Assembly: GCA_019095985.1 (NCBI GenBank)
Contig: CM032669.1
Coordinates: forward strand, 6,297,843-6,361,842
DNA: 64,000 bases
Reading direction: 5' to 3'
Origin: Streblospio benedicti
Lineage: Eukaryota > Annelida > Polychaeta > Spionida > Spionidae
Positions 1 to 12,289 of the stretch are shown in pieces. The translations under genes and the position numbers were made by a program. The stretch's first letter is position 1; each line of letters starts with the position of its first letter. The notes under the pieces are model-generated. The model made no database searches. It had not been told where the DNA came from and saw only the letters and a list, made by a program, of their open reading frames with translations.

Positions 1-2050
1 AATTTTAGTAAATCTATTGCAAAGTTCTTTGGTGAGTAAATGACGCCCGGGGCAGACGAAATTGCAATATTTGATAAGTTTTGTGAAGATAAACGGTCGG
101 TTTGAGGGATTTACGAATGCCACTCGAAATATGAAGAAAGACATGTTTTATGATTTGATTATTTCATTGATATGCTTGGTGACTCTAACATTTTATTGAA
201 TAATTCTAAAATAGAAGGATTGATGCTCATCTCTACTAATTTCTAAAATTTCCGAAGTGGTTTATACACTAGTAAGTATGGATTATGCATGCCTACGCAT
301 AAGATAGGTTTAATGATGTGTTTAGTTTTATTATTTCAGTAAATGTTGAAATTAGAACAATGTAGATAGCAACAACGAAACATTGCGCTTTATTATTCAC
401 CAACTTACAGCATTTAGCATTCGAATATAGTAAAATGAACACCACCACACATAGTCAGTAAAAATCAATGAGAGTTTTATTGACAAATAATATTGATAAC
501 TTGAGTGTACAAAGAAATCAAATAATGAATAAATACAAATATAATATATACACACAATATACAGAGATTGACATAGATGCAGCCTATAACAATAAAACCT
601 TCATATTGTTATTTGATGTTTCCCTAACCTTTTCTTTCTTATTCTCAGATGGTCATGTTTCGTCAGTGGTACAAATTCATTGTTCAATACTCAGTGTCCT
701 TAGTCCATAGCAGAGGTCATCAACATAACATAATTTGGTCATCATCATATTATATACTACTTAAAAGTAACACAAAGACAGACTAAACTTATACGGACAG
801 GAATTGCCGTGCGCTTGGTCGGATATTATAACAAGAGCTAGAGCAAGATGCCTTGTGTTTGAGCTTGGGCAGCAGATACATAAAGGTTTCCCACCCTAAA
901 GATGGAAGCTAGAAGGCACACTGCTAGGCAGCATAGGCAGGCGCGAGTGCCTGGGGCTTCGCGCAGTATCCTGCCTAGGAGCATGCGTAATGATACATCA
1001 AGGAGACTCAGTGTGATGAGGAACGGTGAACGGACTACTTCCGCTACCATATTTTCTCAAGCAGGCACCGGAAGTGAATGGGCTAAGTGGACTAATTAGC
1101 CAGCAAGATCTTGCCTGTGCTGTTCTAGAACTGCTAGCAGCATTTAGTCGCCCAACATCAGTTTAGCAAATTCTGGAAGGATAGAAATAGAGATAGTAGC
1201 TGGTAACTTCGTCGCCATTTTGCTGTACGTCAAACGTGTTCATGAAGCTGCAAATTTTGTTTATTGTTCATCATCAAATTTCATTTGACAAAATTGAAGT
1301 GTTAACAAAAAATAAGGATAAAACCCAACACACGGCAAATCGGGGTCAAACTCAAAGAAAAAAAGAGGGAGAGGTGGTTAGGAAACAGGAAGGGAGAAGA
1401 GAAGGAGTAGGAGTAGGAGTGGTGTATCTCTCCATTGGTGGGTGACGACAGCACACTGGTTGCTCATTCACAGTATTTACACAGAACTGTCACCATCATA
1501 ACCACCACAGTGCACTCATTGTTTTATTAAACCAAAAGCAGTGCAGAAATAAACTAGACTACACAGGCGTAATGAAGAGATACAGGGTGACATGATCACA
1601 AACAAGGTACAAGCTATTTAACTGGCTGCAACATAGGAAAAACATTGTAGTACTTGGTACAAGAAAAAAAACATTACTTTTTTCTCACATTACAGCCTGA
1701 TTCTTGAAAATAATAATAACATATAATGATAATAATAAATAAATAGCTAAATAAAAAAATCACAAAAATATATCTCTGTATACAACATTGCATGAAACTG
1801 TAAATTTCATAGAATATGAATTCTCTAATAATAAAATCTCCACAAATATATAGACTGTCCTCTTTTTTTGTTGTTTTTGTGTTTTGTGTTCTTTACATAA
1901 TGTAAACTTAGCAGAGTTGCTGGCCCCTCATATTAGCAAGAGGTGCCTTGGCTTCTGCTGATTTTTGAGGAGGCTGCACAAACAAAACGCTGTTGGAGCA
2001 AGGGAGAGGAGAGGAGGAGTGTTAGGCTTGGTGGTCACTGGGGTGTCACT
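1..2050. other. Gene-poor flank; distal part is probably the troponin C 3' UTR
   Basis: I see no convincing gene in this stretch. The part nearest 2050 is presumably the 3' untranslated region of the minus-strand troponin C-like gene, whose stop codon lies at 2051-2053. A minus-strand AATAAA near 1522-1527 is a possible poly(A) signal, but AT-rich sequence makes chance matches common. Short open frames at 838-1099 and 1236-1445 have no recognisable domain and no good splice context. Confidence 0.4.
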
Positions 2051-5000
2051 TCACTCGCTCATCATCAATTTACTGAACTCTGCAAAGAGAGACAAAATGG
2101 TAGAAGCCAAAATGATGGCATGCCTCACCACACTCTCGGTACTGCCACATCATCATCAATCTCCCACCGGGGCTCATCAGCATCCCCTGGGGTGTTTTGT
2201 TATCGTTATTCTCCCCCAGGGGGCTATGATATCATCGTGTTTACATGCAAGGCGGTGGTCAGGCGCCTAACGTCACGAACCATGCGACGTAGCCACATGC
2301 GCTTCTCAACATGCGTCTTATCCTTCCAGCCAGCAAAGGGCTGGTCAGTTTGGTCAAGACTTTTGGCCAGAGCAATTTTTTTTCCTTTTTTTCTTTCTAT
2401 GTATAATCAGAAAACATTGAGTAGCGCTTTGTTTTGGTTTTTATCTTTTATTTGCCGATAGGTAATTTTGTTGATCGCTTTTTTCATCTAAAAGTTTTCA
2501 TTCTCATTCGTATTTTATTTTATTGTTATGTTTTTTGCTTGCCAAAAACTATTGAAGACATTTGACCCCATGTGTAATGTGTGTTTCATTTAAAGGAAGT
2601 GGAGCTGGGAATGGGAAATTGATGGTGGGTGATGAACTACAGGAGACAAATGCCTTCAATGACCACACTGCTCTTTTGTGTCTGATGCCTCGGTCAGGGA
2701 AAATCACAAGCCATGAGAATGATAACAATGCACACCCCAAGTGAGCATTAATAGAGGAGAACAGACACAAATGGATAAAAAGCATGCAGAGCGTATTAGC
2801 CAATCAAAGCATGTCGTCAAAGTCACGTGACGTTAGTGCCAGATCATGTGATTTCTTCCTCGAGAGTGTAATTCAGCACATATATTTTTGATTAGGTATT
2901 ATAATTTCATTACTGAATATTAACGCATAACTATTATTGTGTTTTGCTATAACACGTAGAGCTACAAGCACTCTTTACAGACATGGCTTCAAAACAACGG
3001 ATGTCTAAATAACAAAGATAAAGTATATAATTTTAAGCTTTTCCTCACAAAGTAGTAAGCAAATATCAATTGGAAGAAAATGAAGAATTTGTCTGAGTCT
3101 TTTTTGTTGACAGACATCTCATGCATTTAGAATTTCTAGTAGCTGGTAAACAGTCAAAAATTGAAGGAGGTAAAATTTGCCTTTTTCATCTAAATTCCAA
3201 ATCTTTGAACAGACTAATTATGATCATTTATATACGACTGAGCACAGTAGATTAAGTCTATGACAAAAAAAGAAAGAGAACAACGAAAAATGTCGCTTGG
3301 CCGCTACTTCCGGGATGAGTCACCAGACACCTGCCACATCCGGGCACATATCACGCACGCTCCTATGACGTCATGCAAAGTGAGGACATGCAAATGAACC
3401 ACATAGCACACCAAGGTGAGACACGAGCACGCCGTGGTACGTACCCTCGTAGTCCACCCAGCCGGAGCCGTCAGTGTCCACGTCGGCGATCATGTCGTCG
3501 ATGTCATCCTCGGTGAGGTCATCACCCAAGTTCTTGAGGATCCACCTGCAAACCAATGGTTCTTTGTTTGTTTGTTTGTTTGTTTGTTTGTTTGTTTGCT
3601 TGCTTGCTTTTCAATTCAAATATCCAGGTTTGCACGTATATTTTTTTCATGACTACACATGTAGAAGCTTTTATACAAGAAAATGAGCTTGTTTTTAGTA
3701 AGTGTGTGATTTATAAATACAATTTATTATTATACATCACTATCACATTCATCCATAGCTGCTTGATAACTAGTATAGTACGTGTTTGCAAAGAGAATTG
3801 CAAGTACACCGACAAGGATAAAAACACGCAAAGAGGCTGATAGACAAGCAATTACATTGACAGAAAGGACACAAAGTGAAAAGATCGCGTGAGAATTGAA
3901 GATATAGACATAGAGACTGAAAATTACATACACATAAGAAAACAGAGATTGACAGGAAAGAACGAACATCATGGTGTTGACCTGGATCTTCTGATTGCCA
4001 GGGTGAAGAGAAATTGAGGGAAATTGGTGATGCAAAGAGAAACAAAGACACATAGCCAGACACAAAGACAGGTACACAGCCAGTCTCATCAACCAGACTG
4101 ATTACCTCGACGGAAGATAAGTGAGGTCAGAAAGTCTTGATTGACCGAGACTAGCACACAGTCAGCCACACAGCCAGACAAACAGAATGACGGTTACCTC
4201 AGCTCGCTAGTGTTCACCTCGCCTCTCTTCTCCTTGTCGAGCACGCGGAAGATCTCCTTGAGCTCGCGCTCGTCCTCGTCCTGCTGCATCTTCTTCTGCA
4301 CGATGACGAGGAACTCATCGAAACTGATGTAACCCGTGCCTGCAAGTACAGCCACGGTCAGCTTGGTAAAGTACAGCCAAAGGCAGGCATCTGGGTGGTG
4401 TCAAATTATTCATAACTTTTAGAAGTGAATGCAAAATACATGAAATCAAATGATTCGGAGTCTCCTTATCGCTTTTTTATGTTCTGTGGTGTCAAAGTTA
4501 GAGATATCTTTATAAAGCTTTCATTTTCAGATTTCACCTGCAAAATGTTCATTCTATAAAATTGTAACATGTAGAACATGCAGGTTTCCGCGATGAAAAA
4601 TATTTTGAGGATTAAAACTTGCACTCGCATCTGCAGGATGAGTGACAGTTTAGCCCGCTGGCCTAAATTTTGCAGTTGCCGGTGGGGGGCCCAAGCAAAT
4701 GTTTGGTTCCTACTGAAGTGTGACAAGGTGGGAGGTTATAATCCTAACAAGCGCAGTTTTACATGGCAACCTATTTTGGCAGTCCCTTTTCACCAACAGG
4801 GATTTTTGTCCCACTCTCCCCTAGCTTTCACTTTACAAGATCGTCCGCTTGTACGGGACTAACTTGTGCAATGAAAACTCACTCCGCAAAATATCCATGC
4901 GTTATCCATGAGATGTTCTTGTGATGTTGATCATCTCCGTTGGTAGCTGCACCTATAAGTCACACTGAATATCAATATAATGAAATACATCTACTGCACT

Positions 5001-8000
5001 ATTTTAACAGAAGAGATACGTGTGCAACTACGATTTGTATAGCTGGAAAATATGCTAGAAAATTGTAACAAGTAGAACATGAGGGTTTCTTTGCGGGTTC
5101 TCTTCAGGATTTTAAGCCCACAGAAAGCCTGTGCCCCCACACCCCCAGTATGAGTGACGATTCAGCCCGCAGCCCGCTAATATGCCGTGGAGACGCGGGG
5201 ATATTTTACAACTTAAACTCAAGTGAAATGATCTGCTTTGACCTCACAATTGATCAGGCTACTCTAATTAGTTAGTTAAATAGGTTAATGAGGAAGACAA
5301 GATCCAGAGATTGCGGTCACCTCAGAGATGAGTTAAACGGTGGGACACAGTGGGAGTTGGTTATGTGTGAATTCAGATTCTTGGTTGGCCGTCAAATTTC
5401 CGTTGTGCGTCAGACTGGTTACAAAACTTTCTATTATTTCATATCAATAGATATCAAACGTTAGAAGAATTTGCGCTTGAGCCCCATTACCATTCCCATA
5501 TCTCCTCTTTAAACCACATTATGTCAGAAGGCGTGTCTGGAATGTACAAATTAACGCAATCGTTATCTTGACATTTATACCATTACACGTATGGCGAAGT
5601 GATATGAAATAGAAAGTGTTATGTTTGTTGACATTTAAGATTTTTATCAGTCAGATTTCGCAATGCAAGTTGAACTTGTGATCATCTCTTTTTAGGTGAA
5701 CTTCGTTTCGTCTCGTTTACTTGAAAAGATTGGTTGCTCGAATTGCAAACACGATGGAATGGATCCAGGGGCTTGTAAATTATGTGGATGATGCCATTTC
5801 GTTTACACTTGCAATTCAAGAACTCACAATAAACGTTTTTGGAGTTTCCTGTTATTTTTTTATTGAATTATACCTTTCTCCGATTGTAATCTACTACTTC
5901 TGACGACTTATCAACTTACATCTAGTTCTGGGTAACCATTTACTGAAAACTCATTAAAACTAGTCCACTTTTAATAACACCATTACGAAAACTTGGATTT
6001 TAACTGTTAACATTATATAGTATGGATTATGAGTACTGTATCTTGTCCATATTTTAAACGCATCTTCCCACATTGCCAACACCTATGAAAAAGACGCCAA
6101 TGACCTGGTGTGGATGTCTGAATACATATTCAATTGATTGTATCATATCACAATGTAATCAATGAAACTACTGAGATGCTTTAAGTGCACCCCTAACCCC
6201 ACACCCGAACCACCCAGAAACACCCCCATCCACACACACTGAGACCCTCGACCCCGAAACAAACCATCTAGTGTCCATCCTCCAGTACCCCACACCCCCC
6301 CCCCCCCCCGCCCCGCCCTTGCTCACCCTCCGTGTCGATCTCGTCGCTCATGCTCTCCAGCCAGTCGGGCTTGATGTTGTGGCCCAGTTTCTTCATGGCG
6401 GCGGCGATGTCGCCCACACGCACCTGGTCCTCGCCGCGCTTGTCGAAGCTCTTGAAGCACTCCTTGGCCGCTGAAACAAAGCAGACGACACGGACGTGAC
6501 GGAAATCATCAACAACTGTATGTATATTTTCCTGATGCACACACGAGACATTATGAACAACGCTAGGGGAGACCGGGGCAAGTTGAAACACGGGGCAAAT
6601 TGAAACATAGTCAATAGTTCAAAATTTAATCAATATGCCCCTATGTATTTTTTCCCAAGTTTGCTTGTGAATTCAATTCTACTCTCACTGCCATGCCAAG
6701 CAAGCTCCTACCATTAGCGTCAAATGGAAGCTGTGTCTTCAGCTATGTCAATACAGTGGTAGGAGCTTGCTTGGCATGACGGTGAGAGTATGAGTACACT
6801 AGAAACTGTACATTGCTACCTGCACAGGGGATCAAACCAATTACTCAACTTAAACCATTTTAGGGATGATGTACCTTTTGTCATGCTCTGCAAAAGTGGA
6901 ACAGTGTTCCACTGAAGGGGCAGGTGGGGGTCGGTTGGGTCAAGTTACTGATATTCCACTTTTTTGTGCATCCAAGATTTTCATGGCGGGATTCATCTAC
7001 TTGCTATTTGAATGTGGCATTAAAATTTCAACCCATACATCCATGAATTCTGATAGATGAATGTCTTATTTTATCTATTATGTAATTCTTATATTATTTA
7101 TACATTAAATATCATTACATATCTATCCAAAGGTAATATTAAATGCATGCTGTAGCGAAACACAAAACACTGTGTAGTTGTTTTTCGATTATGTTACACA
7201 TCTGATATTTCCACTTTTAAAAGGGGGGGGGGGGGGGAAGAAAAAAGAGAACACTGTTCCACTTTTGCAGAGCGTGACAAAATGTACATCATCACATAAT
7301 CGTAGGGTGATACTGTAGTGAGTGATACTACGGTGGCCAAGGTGTCATGTACATGGTGTAATACGTTGCGAGTTCGAGACCGGTATGTGGCGAGTGTTGC
7401 GAGTATTTACTCTCAAGTACCAGCGCTACACGAGCTAACTATTTCATTAGCATTTTACTGGTGTATTAAAGTGGAATTGCATAGCAAATGCACGAATAAT
7501 TTGTGTATCCAATGTTTTTAAGTTACATATGCGCTGCCTTGTCCAGATGTAAGTAATAGCATTCTTGCTATTTCTTCACATATCTATAATATCTAGTATT
7601 GTATATTTAATTAATTCAAACAGTATTGATAAGTTGACTTATGCAATTGAACCGAGTAATTTGAATTGAATTGGATCAATTCAGTATCCAAAATTTAACA
7701 ATACCAATTCTAGAACGTGTAGACCTGTTTGTAATCTAATTTAGATAATTGAGCTGGTATTGTGCACCTTTCTAAAATAAATGTTGTGAAATAATCATTA
7801 CATGATTTAACTAAATGAGAAGAGCATATGTAATATTAGCCATCTGTATATTCGTGAATTATGTCATCCCGTGTGCAGGTTTGTTATTGCACGGTAAACA
7901 CAGATTATGTATGAACTGATATAGTTCAATTGTAAATATAGCAAACGGATATACTTCACAGAACCATGCTTTAACCAATGTCATTCTGACACAATCAAAT

Positions 8001-8894
8001 CTCTTCTCTTTCTACAGAAAGCAGAACAGTTTAAGCAACAATCAACAAATACACAATACAGCCCCCCATATCAACAATACTAGTCGGCTTATCATATTCG
8101 TATTTAAGAAACACGGCCTAGTACAAAACAACGATCTTGTTGTGCTGAGCAAGTAACTCCTAGAATGGGCCCTATTTGGGCGAGGCTAGCTCGTAATAGC
8201 CTGGCTTTCCCTCTACTCAAATTATTGCACAGCTGTGGTGGAAAGGCAGACGGCATATCTCTTTCTCTCTTCTCAATCCTCGCGAGCATTCCTAGAAGGT
8301 TGCCAACTTTTATCACTAATAGATCTTCTTTGAACAACAATTTGCCAATTTAATGAGAGTGTTGATCCTGAAGGCTTGTTTTATTGTCTTCCTTTAATTA
8401 TACGATTATCAAGTACGAAGTGCAGTTTAGGTTCGAATAAAAATGTATCCCAAATTATCCATGAATACTGTAGTGATATACTATCCAGGGGTGTAGCGTT
8501 AGCTCATTAATCCGTTTGAGTATCCTGTGTGACATTTGGATTGACTAGTGGTATACTTGTACATCCTTCACTACTTGACATACTTTCATTTGTTCTAATA
8601 TATTGATATCCTTACTTATATTTTCAGTGATGTAGCCGTATGTATGATTTTCCCTACAACACTCACTACATATCAATTAAAGAATACGAATAACTTCTCG
8701 CTTGTTTAGCACACATGTAACTTAACATATTATTCAAATGGTGAGTTACTATTATCAAAAACCCTTTTCGTTCAGGAAGATCGAACCCGTGAACAGGCGA
8801 TGTTTTTGGGGATGGTGATGTTTTAAAATCAAATTTGCAATTAAAGAAAATTCTTACATGCGACCTGGCCATCAGTAAGTTTCACTCCGTCAGA
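2051..8894 (-). CDS. Troponin C-like EF-hand protein, five coding exons (5' end not certain)
   Basis: Coding exons, read leftward, are 8858-8894, 6327-6470, 4198-4339, 3445-3545 and 2051-2079. All have GT-AG borders and matching phases (1, 1, 2, 1). Joined they give about 150 residues with four EF-hands, the length of troponin C or calmodulin. Hand 1 (FDKRGEDQVRVGD) and hand 3 (LDKEKRGEVNTSE) have basic residues at calcium-liganding positions and look dead. Hand 2 (DTEGTGYISFDE) and hand 4 (DTDGSGWVDYEE) look functional, a pattern known from several invertebrate troponin Cs. The final 29-nt exon encodes EFSKLMMSE and a stop. By family, it would be the calcium sensor of the thin filament in muscle. 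The initiating exon is not proved: the visible sequence starts at SDGVKLTDGQVA in phase 0. A calmodulin-like relative is the main alternative. Confidence 0.85.
3556..3604. repeat. (GTTT)n simple repeat in the troponin C-like intron
   Basis: A run of about ten GTTT units lies just upstream (on the minus strand) of the 3' splice site of the 3445-3545 exon. On the minus strand it reads (AAAC)n. It produces false open frames on the plus strand. Confidence 0.9.
6679..6791. repeat. Short foldback element
   Basis: Two arms of about 32 bp, centred on AAGCAAGCTCCTACCA and its complement, flank a 45-bp spacer. The same arm sequence recurs at 31920-31955 next to a tRNA-like SINE body, so this is a dispersed family. 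It lies upstream of exon 6327-6470, in the second intron of the troponin C-like gene. Confidence 0.75.
6863..7297. mobile_element. MITE with about 45-bp terminal inverted repeats
   Basis: The left end (GGGATGATGTAC...CTCTGCAAAAGTGG) and right end (CCACTTTTGCAGAGCG...GTACATCATC) are inverted copies. A second copy in the opposite orientation is at 37143-37570 and a lone end at 46515-46568. The body has no coding capacity, so this is a non-autonomous DNA transposon, carried in a troponin C-like intron. A poly-G run lies near 7222-7238. Confidence 0.8.
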
Positions 8895-8899
8895 CTGAA

Positions 8900-11800
8900 A
8901 GTAAAAAAAAAGAAACATGTTAAGAATAAAGATTGAAACAACTAGATTACACGGTGCAATAACATTTAAGTAGGGACTTGGTGGCGCAAATGCCATTTTT
9001 AAGTGTTTTTTTCTAGAATATGAATCACTCTTGTTGAAGATTCCGTATAAACTCGGCGGATTTTTTTTAGAATTCTTGAAAATATATGAATATCTATTGC
9101 TTATGACAACTCTGTTGACAAAAGCATGAGCCTTGTGTCTAGGCTAGTGCATTTTATACGCGGCAAGCATCCAGAAAAAAACATTCCAGTTCACACCCAC
9201 ACGTTAGATTTACTGAGCACTAGAATGACTCGTTGATTTACCATTTATATGAATAAATGTAAGTCGTCTAATCTACCACGTGTCAAAGATATATGCAAAA
9301 TATTCTATAACTTGTTTTAACTATGTAGCAGTGTATATGTGTACGTATGTCAGGTGAGTTGTATGTTAAGTTCCGGTTCATTTACCTGCTTTCAAGCCAG
9401 TATTTATATTTTTACAACCTGAAAAAGAGCAAGCGAACAAAACGGGAATGTATTCAACCAACTAATTAGCAGGTTTTGTACATATGTCAGTAAAACTTGC
9501 ACTACACTCTCGGTAGCCAGAAGATGCAGCTTTTTAGCTTTGAGGTTCTAAAACAAACGTCTGTGATGTTGACAAGAGAATATAACTTGTCTGTGCAGCA
9601 AACGTGTGTCACGGTAGTTTATGCATTCGTCGGGTTGGTTTTATGTGATTTCTGCTCAGAGAGTTATGAACAGATGCTTAATTAACTATATATGTTTTCT
9701 TTGCTCCGATATTATTTAGGATGAGGCTGTTAAAAAAGGATGAGTAGGTCTATAACTTGTGTCAAATATGTGTGAATGATTTTATGTTGATTCCATACCG
9801 ATAAGCTAATGGTTGTACGATGTTTCATGTTAAAGTTATATCATATTTACTTATAACAGCAAGGTACGGATACAATTGTTGTTGTATATTATATATTACG
9901 GTGTATAGATAAAAGAGTATTGACATAACAAATGTGAAAACATATACTTTGATAAACGAAACGAAACGAAACGGACTTGTGAAAGTTTCTTTCATCTACA
10001 AATAAAACCGTTGTATGTGACGTAAAATTCTGACTTTTATCAACTCATATTTTATGTGTTGCAACTAAATATCACCAATTTTACTGTAGAGAAATGTGTT
10101 CTCACTTTCGTTCCACGGACATATCTTTGAATAAAAACACATCACAATCATTAAATCTAGAAAGCTAGACATTTCAAAATGTAGTAGAATTAATGATGTG
10201 CTGAAACGTAATGTTTGGGTTGCTGCGATTTTATCTTGACACATCGCGTGGTTGTGTTGAATGGAAATTCATTATAACTAGCTGTGGATTGAAATGTCAT
10301 TATATGCCACAAGAAGTATCAACAAAAGTTTTGAAATAAAGGCATGGTCAATAAAGAAAGAATTGATATCTAATTATAAAAAACACCATCAGGATGAAAT
10401 ACTTTGGTGAGTGCTAATTCAACATACGATAACATTCAAATCGAATATCATGGCAGTGCACCTGTAATCTTCAGTACGTGGCATTGAGTAATAAATCAAG
10501 TATAAAATTTATACACTGAGCCCCCCTAGGCAAGGTCGCCATCTTGGATTGACTCGGTACTATTTTTAGAAAACAGTTCACGGAAGTATTTGCTCCACTT
10601 GAGTGATCAGTTAATATTTTGTTTGTATTATTCCCAGCCTCGGGCGATTGATATCCTTTTATAATGAAACGGCTAATTCAACGCGTGTAAACGTATATCA
10701 GTGTAGTAATGGTATTTTGTTTCATTCATTCAAGAATAGAAAACATGTTGCGTGTTGTGGTGTAAGACTCAATCGTAAGAAGCGCTCAGTTTGGTCGTTA
10801 CGTCACAAGCTTGTAATGCCCAAGTGCACTAAGCAACATTTGACATGGTATATCACTCGTGTCTTGCTATTCTGATTAAGATTTAATTGCCAACATTTGT
10901 AAATTGCGAAGTGGCCCCAAAGTTATGACATCATTATAATCAAATGAAACAGAACATCCGGTATTCTCACTGCGTGATAAACGAAATGGATATGGGCAAT
11001 TTGTGTTAATTCTGTTGATGTTCTATTTGGGGACTGTTTCTGCTCTGTTTTACAGTATTTCAAAATGCATATGTTCCATTACAATCTATTATAAACGCAT
11101 TTCATGAACCAAACTCCGTACGAAGAATGATTTAACAGGGTTTTTAAGATTAAATATACGCGCATTCAGAGACACTACGTCAACTTATAGTTGTCAACGT
11201 AAAAATATCCTCTCAAGTACATCATATATGTAATTATACTCCATGCTAGAGTACTGAAGCGTGACCTATACCACTCAAACTAACATTAAGACAAACAACA
11301 ACTTTTGCTCAATTTTTCAATTCCTCTTAACACGATACATATGATTTATACGTAACTATACTCAAGGATAATATAGAATGATATCCTTGCTATACTCCAC
11401 GAAGATGTCTTGAACATCATTGAAGCGCGACCTCAACATACCAAACTTTCATCAAATCTACAAAACTGCTACTTCCAAACGGTAATCCACACATACAATC
11501 CCGATTTCCCATTTGACCAATGCTTCCATGCCACACTTTGAAAACTGTTAGCAATATTAACATGTGTCTAACTCTACATACCATGTTGATGCGTGTAGGG
11601 TGGTATCCGACCAAGACACAGTTACAAGAAGGATGAAGAGAAGGCGACTGTGGTGCTAGCTCAAGTAAGACTGCAGCTAGCCGATTCTGGGCCAAGTGTA
11701 TGTACGATGCGCCTGCGCAGTAGGCCGCCGCGGCGGCGCTGGACTAGAAAAGTGAGCACGGGGAGGGAAGCGGCCTCTGGGGAGATGGTTTCTTTGCACG

Positions 11801-12250
11801 TGCTGTCTTGTTTTGATTGGTGTTGCAAGTATGATCTTTTAAATTATGACAGTAAAAAAAGGGAATGGGTCTATTCAAGACACATGCAGTAATTATACGG
11901 GCAGATCTGTGATTTAAAAAAGTAAATATGGCATAAAAAATGTTTCATTGGTTTGGTAGGCATGATATTGCACGAAGATGCAATAAAAATCCATAAAAAT
12001 GACATCGGGGAGACCCGATGCTCCAATGCTCACCCCACTGGATATGACAATGGAACCAATTATCAACTATCGTTTTAACTAAACACGCTTCTTATTTATA
12101 TACAAAGATATCTCTGTGATACTTCCTCATATTAATATATATACATCACTTGATGTAATATCACCCAGTGCTAAACACCTCACAATAGCTTTCACTCGTC
12201 TATCCTGTACCTATTTTATCAATCAAATCCAAGATGAACATGCTCAACAC
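8900..12250. other. Non-coding stretch with a CpG-rich patch at 11640-11790
   Basis: This is either the first intron or the upstream region of the troponin C-like gene. No domain-bearing ORF is visible on either strand. The patch near 11690-11790 stands out by its GC and CpG content and contains TGCGCCTGCGCAG, close to the NRF1 consensus, so it could be a promoter. A YY1-like AAGATGGCGACC lies on the minus strand near 10540. Neither is tied to a proven transcript. Confidence 0.35.
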
Positions 12251-12254
12251 TCAC

Positions 12255-12285
12255 CACAGTCCCGACTGATACTCAAATCCGCCAT
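12255..12285 (-). other. Candidate 5' exon with YY1-type start context
   Basis: On the minus strand AAAAGATGGCGGATTTG, a canonical YY1-type start context, opens a 31-nt reading frame (MADLSISRDC) that runs into a perfect GTGAGT donor. It lies upstream of the troponin C-like gene and begins with MAD, as many troponin C and calmodulin proteins do. However it ends in phase 1 while the 8858-8894 exon expects phase 0, so direct splicing would hit a stop. It could be a first exon of another transcript, or be joined through an unseen exon. Confidence 0.35.
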
Positions 12286-12289
12286 CTTT

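Noticed and set aside
4886-4955. Possible extra exon of the troponin C-like gene (CTTATAG ... GTGAGT)
   Set aside because: It would be 70 nt long and break the frame. Joining 6327 directly to 4339 gives the normal EF-hand 2 sequence.
8104-8340. Minus-strand ORF of 78 residues
   Set aside because: No known domain, no splice context; the sequence resembles a dispersed repeat more than a gene.
8858-8917. Start of troponin C-like protein at an in-frame ATG just before exon 8858-8894
   Set aside because: The extra residues (MFLFFYFQ) are the translated polypyrimidine tract of a good 3' splice site.
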